Shown here: piece by piece, positions 36,456 to 41,975 of the stretch
Layout of the letters: each line of letters starts with the position of its first letter
How positions within the stretch are numbered: the first letter of the stretch is position 1
Assembly: GCF_003325755.1 (NCBI RefSeq)
Contig: NZ_QORI02000031.1
Coordinates: 1-41,975, forward strand
Source of the DNA: Pseudomonas sp. SST3
GTDB taxonomy: Bacteria > Pseudomonadota > Gammaproteobacteria > Pseudomonadales > Pseudomonadaceae
Length of the DNA: 41,975 nt
Reading direction: 5' to 3'
The notes under the pieces: model-generated
The model's input: only the letters and a program-made list of their open reading frames with translations
What the model was told of the DNA's origin: nothing
The model's database searches: none
Translations under genes and position numbers: made by a program

Positions 36456-37343
36456 TCAGTACCAGCGATCTTCGCCGGCCGGGCGCTTCTTGAAGCGTTT
36501 CATGGTCCACATGTACTGGCTCGGCCAGGTGCGCACGTAGCGCTCGATGACACCGCTCATGGCCGCGACCGCGACCTCGACGTCTTCGTCGTACATCGCC
36601 GGCGGTGCAGCTTCAAGGATCACCTTGTAGCCTGACCCGTCCTCCAGACGCAACGCGTGGAGGAATACCCCGACCGCCTTGCCACCGGCGAGCATGCCAG
36701 GTACGAACTTGCTGGTCAGGGCCTGGGTGCCGAGAAAGGGCACGAACACGCCGGCGCCTTCACTGGGCTCAGGGTCCGCCGGTATTCCCACGGTGCCGCC
36801 TTTACGGACTTCTTTGATGACGCTGATGATGCCTTCGCGAGTTGATGGCGCAACCTTGTTGCCCAGCTGCACGCGCTGACGCTGCAGCAGATCATCCACG
36901 GCCTTGAGCTTAGGCGGGCGATAGAAAATGATCGGCTTGCACTGCGCGCAATAAAAATGATTCAGCACTTCCCAGTTTCCGAGATGACTGGTGATGCCGA
37001 CGACCCCCTTGCCGGAGGCCAAAGCCTGCTCCAGCACATCAAGCCCTTCGACCTGCTTTACCAAACGCAAGGTCTTATCGGCGGGCCAGATCCAGGCGCA
37101 GGCGCTCTCGGTGAAGGTCTTACCGATCTGTTGCAGGCTTTTTCTCAGCAGCTGTTCCCGCTCGGCATCGCCAAGCTCGGGAAAGCACTTGGCCAGGTTG
37201 GTCCGGGCGACCTCGCGCGAACGGTTGGGCAGTTTCCACATCAACCAGCCAATGAAGCTACCCATTCCCTGTACCGCACGCCAGGGCAACAGCGCGAACA
37301 GGCGCAAAAAGCCAACCACCAGCGCACCTTTGAACTTGTCCAA
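36456..37343 (-). CDS. Lipid A biosynthesis late acyltransferase (LpxL/HtrB family)
   Basis: A 295-residue inner-membrane-associated enzyme that adds a secondary acyl chain to lipid A. The catalytic HX4E motif is SHLGNWE (His and Glu at about 119-124), and PEPSEGAGVFVPFLG and ALTSKFVPGML are conserved. An N-terminal hydrophobic anchor covers residues about 7-35. The start is a TTG at 37343 with GGAGA 6 nt upstream. Pseudomonas often has two htrB/lpxL genes; this is the one beside PilZ and tag (PA0011-like, htrB1), so I do not fix the symbol. Confidence 0.9.
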   Translation of the reverse strand: MDKFKGALVVGFLRLFALLPWRAVQGMGSFIGWLMWKLPNRSREVARTNLAKCFPELGDAEREQLLRKSLQQIGKTFTESACAWIWPADKTLRLVKQVEGLDVLEQALASGKGVVGITSHLGNWEVLNHFYCAQCKPIIFYRPPKLKAVDDLLQRQRVQLGNKVAPSTREGIISVIKEVRKGGTVGIPADPEPSEGAGVFVPFLGTQALTSKFVPGMLAGGKAVGVFLHALRLEDGSGYKVILEAAPPAMYDEDVEVAVAAMSGVIERYVRTWPSQYMWTMKRFKKRPAGEDRWY

Positions 37344-37370
37344 GGATCTCTCCCGAAAAAATCAAAGGCG

Positions 37371-37982
37371 CTAGTGTAACTGCTTCGCGCGCTCGGCTAC
37401 TTGTGAAGCGTTCTCGGCGCCAGGCGATGCTGCGGCGGCGAGCGATGCATAGCGATCGCAATCGATGGTGTGGTCCATCACCATTCCGCAGGCCTGCATA
37501 TAGGCGTAGCAGATGGTCGGGCCGACAAAGCTGAAGCCGGCTTTTTTCAACGCGCGGCTCATGGCTTCGGCTTCGGGGGTCACCGCAGGGACTTCTCTGA
37601 TCGACTCGAAATGGTTGATCTTCGGCTGGCCATTGACGAACGACCATAGCCAGCCAACCGGGTCTTCCAGTTCGAGCCACCGCTGGGCGTTGCGCCGCGC
37701 CGCTTCGAGTTTTCGCCGGTTGCGGATGATGCCTGCATCAAGCATGCGCTCATCGATTTCGGCGTCGCTCATTTGCGCCAGACGCTTTGGGTCGAAGCCG
37801 AACAGGACCTGTCGATAACGCTCTCGCTTGCGCAGCACAGTGATCCACGACAGTCCGGCCTGAAAAGCCTCGAGAATCAGGAATTCGAAGAGGACCTGCG
37901 GATCACGAGTGGGTACGCCCCATTCGCTGTCGTGGTACTCGATGTACAGCGGATCATTACTGCACCAGGCACAACGCGGCAT
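37371..37982 (-). CDS. tag: DNA-3-methyladenine glycosylase I
   Basis: A 203-residue base-excision repair enzyme that removes 3-methyladenine from DNA. The zinc site is visible as Cys4 (PRCAWC) and His17 (YHDSEWG) near the start, with HTIDC at about 175-179 near the end; the HhH-like core includes [15 protein letters not shown] and [15 protein letters not shown]. The ATG at 37982 gives the canonical MPRCAW start; the longer frame is antisense to the glyQ leader. It has a C-terminal tail of about 20 residues (Ala/Ser-rich) beyond the core. It is divergent from glyQ. Confidence 0.94.
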   Translation of the reverse strand: MPRCAWCSNDPLYIEYHDSEWGVPTRDPQVLFEFLILEAFQAGLSWITVLRKRERYRQVLFGFDPKRLAQMSDAEIDERMLDAGIIRNRRKLEAARRNAQRWLELEDPVGWLWSFVNGQPKINHFESIREVPAVTPEAEAMSRALKKAGFSFVGPTICYAYMQACGMVMDHTIDCDRYASLAAAASPGAENASQVAERAKQLH

Positions 37983-38076
37983 TTCCCAGTTCTTAACGGA
38001 GGCGACGAGCAGATCGCGGTCACCGCGGCGCCTTACCCGAAGCCAAGCACCACCACGGGTTTCGGCCTTTATCGGG

Positions 38077-38082
38077 TATACT
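38077..38082 (+). promoter_or_regulatory. Possible -10 element of the glyQS operon
   Basis: TATACT, preceded by GGG, lies 37 bases before the glyQ start codon in the tag-glyQ divergent gap. It fits a sigma-70 -10 hexamer, but no good -35 is found 16-18 bases upstream, so the call is weak. Confidence 0.35.
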
Positions 38083-38118
38083 CCGGGGCTTTCTGTCGAA
38101 GCCAGCACAGGTGAAATT

Positions 38119-39066
38119 TTGACCCAGCCTACGCCTACCGTGCGCACCTTCCAAGACCTGATCCTCGCCCTGCAAAGCTATTGGGCAGAGCAGGGTTGCG
38201 TCGTTCTGCAACCCTATGACATGGAAGTGGGCGCCGGTACATTCCACACTGCCACGTTTCTGCGGTCCATCGGTCCGGAAACCTGGAACGCCGCCTACGT
38301 ACAGCCCTCGCGTCGTCCAGCCGATGGCCGTTATGGCGAGAACCCCAACCGCCTGCAGCACTATTACCAGTTCCAGGTTGTACTCAAACCCAACCCGGAC
38401 AACTTCCAGGAGCTTTACCTCGAGTCGCTGCGCCGTATCGGCGTAGATACCTCAGTCCACGATGTTCGTTTCGTCGAGGACAACTGGGAGTCGCCGACGC
38501 TGGGCGCCTGGGGGCTCGGCTGGGAAGTGTGGCTGAACGGCATGGAAGTCACCCAATTCACCTACTTCCAGCAGGTCGGTGGCATCGAGTGCTATCCGGT
38601 CACCGGCGAGATCACCTATGGCCTGGAACGTCTGGCGATGTACTTGCAGGGCGTCGACTCGGTCTACGACTTGGTCTGGACGGATGGCCCGTTCGGCACC
38701 GTCACCTATGGCGACGTGTTCCATCAGAACGAGGTGGAGCAGTCCACCTACAACTTCGAACACGCCAACGTCGACAAGCTGTTCGAGCTCTTCGATTTCT
38801 ACGAATCCGAAGCCAACCGGCTGATCGAGCTGGAGCTGCCACTGCCCACCTATGAAATGGTGTTGAAGGCGTCGCATACCTTCAATCTTCTGGATGCCCG
38901 CCGGGCCATCTCGGTAACGGCGCGTCAGCAGTACATCCTGCGCGTGCGGGCGCTGGCTCGTGCGGTGGCGCAGAGCTACCTACTGGCACGTGCCAAACTC
39001 GGCTTCCCCATGGCAACCCCTGACCTGCGTGACGAAGTACTGGCCAAGCTGGAGGCTGCAGAATGA
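38119..39066 (+). CDS. glyQ: Glycyl-tRNA synthetase alpha subunit
   Basis: A 315-residue class II synthetase subunit that holds the glycine/ATP site of the alpha2beta2 enzyme. Near-invariant stretches are [40 protein letters not shown] (motif 2 region), [15 protein letters not shown] and [13 protein letters not shown] (motif 3). Translation starts at a TTG (38119) with AGGTGA 5 nt upstream; this gives the exact family length. It overlaps glyS in ATGA. It belongs to the glyQ-glyS-gmhB-plsC block near oriC. Confidence 0.96.
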   Translation: MTQPTPTVRTFQDLILALQSYWAEQGCVVLQPYDMEVGAGTFHTATFLRSIGPETWNAAYVQPSRRPADGRYGENPNRLQHYYQFQVVLKPNPDNFQELYLESLRRIGVDTSVHDVRFVEDNWESPTLGAWGLGWEVWLNGMEVTQFTYFQQVGGIECYPVTGEITYGLERLAMYLQGVDSVYDLVWTDGPFGTVTYGDVFHQNEVEQSTYNFEHANVDKLFELFDFYESEANRLIELELPLPTYEMVLKASHTFNLLDARRAISVTARQQYILRVRALARAVAQSYLLARAKLGFPMATPDLRDEVLAKLEAAE

Positions 39067-41117
39067 GTGCACTGGATTTCCTGGTCGAGCTCGGCACCGA
39101 AGAACTGCCGCCCAAGGCCCTCGGCAAGCTGTCCGACGCATTCCGTTCGGGTATCGAAAAAGGTTTGAAAGAAGCCGGCCTTAGCCACGGGCGGGTGCAG
39201 GCATTTGCCGCACCGCGGCGTCTCGCGGTGCTGATCGAGCAGCTCGACAGCGAGCAGCCCGATCGCAGCATCAACCTTGACGGGCCGCCGCTGCAGGCCG
39301 CCTTCGATGCCGAAGGCGAACCGACCCAGGCCGCGTTGGGCTTTGCCCGCAAGTGCGGCGTGGACCTCGCCGAGATCGACCGTAGCGGCCCGAAGCTCCG
39401 GTACAGCCGTTCGATCCCCGGCCAGCCGACCGCCGAACTGTTGCCCGGCATCGTCGAAACCTCTCTGAATGAATTGCCAATTCCCAAGCGCATGCGCTGG
39501 GCCACGCGCAAGGAAGAGTTCGTCCGGCCGACCCAGTGGCTCGTGATGCTGTTGGGCGACCAGGTCGTCGACTGCACCATTCTCACCCAGCGCGCCGGAC
39601 GCGAATCCCGCGGCCATCGTTTTCACAGCCCGGGCCCGGTACGCATTTCCAAACCGACGAGCTATCTGGAAGACCTGCGCGGCGCCCGCGTGATAGCCGA
39701 TTTTGCCGAACGCCGCGAGCTGATCGCCAAGCGTGTCGAGCAGCTGGCCGGCGAACAGAATGGCAGCGCCATCGTGCCGCCTTCCTTGCTCGACGAAGTC
39801 ACCGCGCTGGTGGAATGGCCGGTGCCATTGGTGTGTTCCTTCGAGGAGCGCTTCCTTGAAGTACCGCAGGAAGCGCTGATCACCACCATGCAGGACAACC
39901 AGAAGTACTTCTGCCTCCTGGACGCCAATGGCAAGCTGCTGCCGCGATTCATCACCGTGGCCAACATTGAGTCCAAGGACCCAGCGCAGATCGTTGCGGG
40001 TAACGAGAAAGTGGTGCGCCCGCGTCTGACCGACGCCGAATTCTTCTTCAAGCAGGACAAGAAGCAGAAGCTGGACAGCTTCAACGAGCGGCTGAAGAAC
40101 GTGATCTTCCAGGCGCAGCTGGGGACGGTGTACGACAAGGCGGTGCGGGTCTCCAGGCTTGCAGCCTTTATCGCCGAGCGCACCGAAGGCAACGCCCAGT
40201 GGGCAGCCCGCGCCGGCCTGCTCTGCAAGTGCGACCTTGCCACCGAGATGGTCGGCGAATTCCCAGAGATGCAAGGCATTGCCGGTTACTACTATGCCTT
40301 GAACGATGGCGAGCCCAATGACGTAGCCCTGGCACTGAACGAGCAGTACATGCCGCGTGGCGCGGGCGCAGAGCTGCCGAGCACCCACACCGGTGCCGTG
40401 CTGGCGGTGGCCGACAAGCTGGACACCCTGATCGGCATCTTCGGCATCGGCATGCTCCCGACCGGCAGCAAGGACCCCTATGCGCTTCGTCGTTCGGCGC
40501 TGGGAATCCTGCGCATCCTGATCGAAAAGCAGCTGGATCTCGATCTGGTAGAGACCGTGCGCTTCTCGGTCGGCCAGTTCGGCAATCAGGTCAAGGCCAC
40601 AGGGCTAGCCGATCAGGTATTGGACTTTATCTTTGATCGCCTGCGGGCTCGCTACGAGGACGAGGGCGTCGAAGTTGCCTCCTATCTGTCGGTACGTGCC
40701 GTGCAGCCGGGCTCGGCGCTGGATTTCGACCAGCGCGTACAGGCCGTCCAGGCGTTCCGCAATCTGCCTGAAGCTGAGGCCCTGGCGGCGGCGAATAAGC
40801 GAGTCTCGAATCTGCTGAGCAAGTTCGAGGCGAAGCTGCCGGAAACCGTTGAGCCCCGTTACTTCGACAATGCCACGGAGTTCTCTCTGTATTCGGCATT
40901 GCAACAGGCCGAACAGGCCGTGCAACCGCTGGCTGCGGATCGCCAGTATCGTGAGGCGCTCGAGCGCCTGGCGCACTTGCGCGGCCCGGTGGATGCCTTC
41001 TTCGAGGCGGTACTGGTGAATGCCGAAGACGCTTCGGTACGCGCCAACCGCTATGCCTTGCTTGCCCGGTTGAGAGGATTGTTCCTTGGCGTCGCCGATA
41101 TTTCCGCACTTGGCTAA
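39063..41117 (+). CDS. glyS: Glycyl-tRNA synthetase beta subunit
   Basis: A 684-residue subunit that binds tRNA-Gly and carries the anticodon-recognition region. Visible are [15 protein letters not shown] at the start, [47 protein letters not shown], and [19 protein letters not shown] near residues 460-480, which belongs to the HD-like region. The C-terminal 170 residues form the DALR-type anticodon-binding domain. It overlaps glyQ by four bases and gmhB follows at once, so they form one transcription unit. Confidence 0.96.
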   Translation: MSALDFLVELGTEELPPKALGKLSDAFRSGIEKGLKEAGLSHGRVQAFAAPRRLAVLIEQLDSEQPDRSINLDGPPLQAAFDAEGEPTQAALGFARKCGVDLAEIDRSGPKLRYSRSIPGQPTAELLPGIVETSLNELPIPKRMRWATRKEEFVRPTQWLVMLLGDQVVDCTILTQRAGRESRGHRFHSPGPVRISKPTSYLEDLRGARVIADFAERRELIAKRVEQLAGEQNGSAIVPPSLLDEVTALVEWPVPLVCSFEERFLEVPQEALITTMQDNQKYFCLLDANGKLLPRFITVANIESKDPAQIVAGNEKVVRPRLTDAEFFFKQDKKQKLDSFNERLKNVIFQAQLGTVYDKAVRVSRLAAFIAERTEGNAQWAARAGLLCKCDLATEMVGEFPEMQGIAGYYYALNDGEPNDVALALNEQYMPRGAGAELPSTHTGAVLAVADKLDTLIGIFGIGMLPTGSKDPYALRRSALGILRILIEKQLDLDLVETVRFSVGQFGNQVKATGLADQVLDFIFDRLRARYEDEGVEVASYLSVRAVQPGSALDFDQRVQAVQAFRNLPEAEALAAANKRVSNLLSKFEAKLPETVEPRYFDNATEFSLYSALQQAEQAVQPLAADRQYREALERLAHLRGPVDAFFEAVLVNAEDASVRANRYALLARLRGLFLGVADISALG

Positions 41118-41121
41118 GCCG

Positions 41122-41664
41122 GTGAAACTGATAGTGCTCGACCGTGACGGAGTCATCAACGAAGACTCCGACGCCTATGTGAAGAGTCTGGATGAATGGA
41201 TTCCTATTCCGGGCTCGATAGAGGCGGTCGCGCGGCTAAGCAAGGCGGGCTGGACAGTGGCTGTCGCCACGAACCAGTCCGGGCTGGCACGCGGCATGTT
41301 TGACGCGACGACCCTCGATGACATGCATTTCAAGATGCAGCAGCTGGTGATGGAGCAGGGCGGTCGCATCGATCTGGTCGTGCATTGCCCGCATGGTCCG
41401 GGCGATGGCTGCGACTGCCGCAAGCCGCTGCCCGGGCTGTTTCAGAAGATCGCTGAGCACTTCCATCTGCAAGACCTTAAAGGTGTACCGGTCGTCGGCG
41501 ATAGCCATCGTGATCTGCATGCCGGGATGCGGCTTGGCGGGTTGCCTTATCTGGTTCGCACTGGGAAAGGCGTGAAAACCCTGGAAGGTACGCTGCCAAC
41601 GGGCACGCAGGTCTTCGATGATTTAGCGGCGGTGGTCGATCATCTGCTGGGGGCCAAAGGATGA
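41122..41664 (+). CDS. gmhB: D-glycero-beta-D-manno-heptose 1,7-bisphosphate 7-phosphatase
   Basis: A 180-residue HAD-family phosphatase in ADP-heptose synthesis for the LPS inner core. Motif I is LDRDGVINED (nucleophile Asp and second Asp), motif II ATNQSG, the zinc loop CPHGPGDGCDCRKP with two Cys-x-Cys/His pairs, and the final Asp motif VVGDSHRDLHAG. Start choice is uncertain: GTG 41122 gives the family-like MKLIVLDRDG, but a TTG at 41086, inside the glyS end, has a better AGAGGA 7 nt upstream and adds 12 residues. Its stop overlaps plsC in ATGA. Confidence 0.92.
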   Translation: MKLIVLDRDGVINEDSDAYVKSLDEWIPIPGSIEAVARLSKAGWTVAVATNQSGLARGMFDATTLDDMHFKMQQLVMEQGGRIDLVVHCPHGPGDGCDCRKPLPGLFQKIAEHFHLQDLKGVPVVGDSHRDLHAGMRLGGLPYLVRTGKGVKTLEGTLPTGTQVFDDLAAVVDHLLGAKG

Positions 41665-41975
41665 ACGTATTGCTGCCAGTACGCGTCGCATTGTTCTACC
41701 TGCTCCTGGCGTTCACGGCATTTGCTTGGTGCCTGGTCAGCTTGGTCTTTGCGCCCTTCATGTCGTTTCGCACGCGCTATCGGTTCGTGGTCCAGACCTG
41801 GTGTCGCAGTGCGGTGTGGCTGGCGAGAACCGTTGTCGGCCTTCGCTATGAGATCAGTGGCCAGGAGAACATTCCGGAAAAGCCCTGCGTCATTCTTTCC
41901 AAGCATCAGAGCACCTGGGAGACCTTCTTTCTCTCGGCGTACTTCGAACCGCTGAGCCAGGTACTCAAGCGCGAA
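41661..41975 (+). CDS. plsC: 1-acyl-sn-glycerol-3-phosphate acyltransferase, N-terminal part
   Basis: The first 105 codons of a membrane acyltransferase that makes phosphatidic acid; the rest lies outside the window. The start is the ATG overlapping the gmhB stop. A hydrophobic N-terminus (VALFYLLLAFTAFAWCLVSLVF) is followed by YEISGQENIPEKPCVILSKH and the catalytic-motif region KHQSTWET, an HX4E variant of the usual HX4D. This agrees with the plsC-like gene (lptA, PA0005) next to gmhB in P. aeruginosa. No trace of damage. Confidence 0.9.
   Translation, partial: MNVLLPVRVALFYLLLAFTAFAWCLVSLVFAPFMSFRTRYRFVVQTWCRSAVWLARTVVGLRYEISGQENIPEKPCVILSKHQSTWETFFLSAYFEPLSQVLKRE

Overview
The window looks like a chromosomal piece of a Pseudomonas stutzeri-group bacterium (Stutzerimonas). 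The evidence is the gene content and order of the right half and middle, which follow the oriC-proximal Pseudomonas order as I remember it: plsC, gmhB, glyS, glyQ, tag, htrB-type acyltransferase, PilZ, TPR protein, trkA, rsmB, fmt, def, LysM protein, dprA, tsaC, qor, hemF, aroE. A 689-residue trehalose synthase that closely matches the P. stutzeri enzyme as I remember it supports this. No database was searched.

Left edge (1-2957): the 3' end of an IS30-family transposase, an AT-rich gene-free stretch, a decayed second copy of a helicase 3' end, and an intact NERD-domain UvrD-like helicase. Positions 2958-11500 hold an orphan soluble hybrid histidine kinase, a PIG3-type quinone oxidoreductase, a small DUF2934 protein, trehalose synthase, D-Ala-D-Ala endopeptidase PbpG, a DUF883/ElaB-type membrane-anchored protein and a small Rossmann-fold protein. 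Positions 11505-21838 hold the conserved block aroE (apparently frameshifted), hemF, qor, tsaC, dprA, LysM protein, def-fmt-rsmB and trkA.

Positions 21843-35738 form an ectoine/hydroxyectoine uptake and catabolism island placed between trkA and the TPR/PilZ/htrB/tag/glyQS block. It encodes a binding-protein ABC importer (ehuBCDA), a MocR-type regulator (enuR) divergent from it, eutB and eutC, ectoine hydrolase (doeA), N-acetyl-diaminobutyrate deacetylase (doeB), an Lrp/AsnC regulator (doeX), a succinate/aspartate-semialdehyde-type dehydrogenase (doeC) and a class III aminotransferase (doeD). The expected flow is ectoine to N-alpha-acetyl-diaminobutyrate, to diaminobutyrate, to aspartate semialdehyde, to aspartate. 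A queuosine-precursor transporter gene (yhhQ) sits inside this island, and its leader carries a 34-nt sequence matching the preQ1-I riboswitch architecture, with the ribosome-binding site as its last element.

The most notable observations are the preQ1-I riboswitch, a near-identical CTAG-containing motif upstream of both eutB and ehuB (candidate EnuR operator), the single-base frameshift that removes the conserved C-terminus of AroE, the absence of eutA beside eutB/eutC, and the partial tandem duplication of the helicase 3' end. I see no tRNA, rRNA or CRISPR array.
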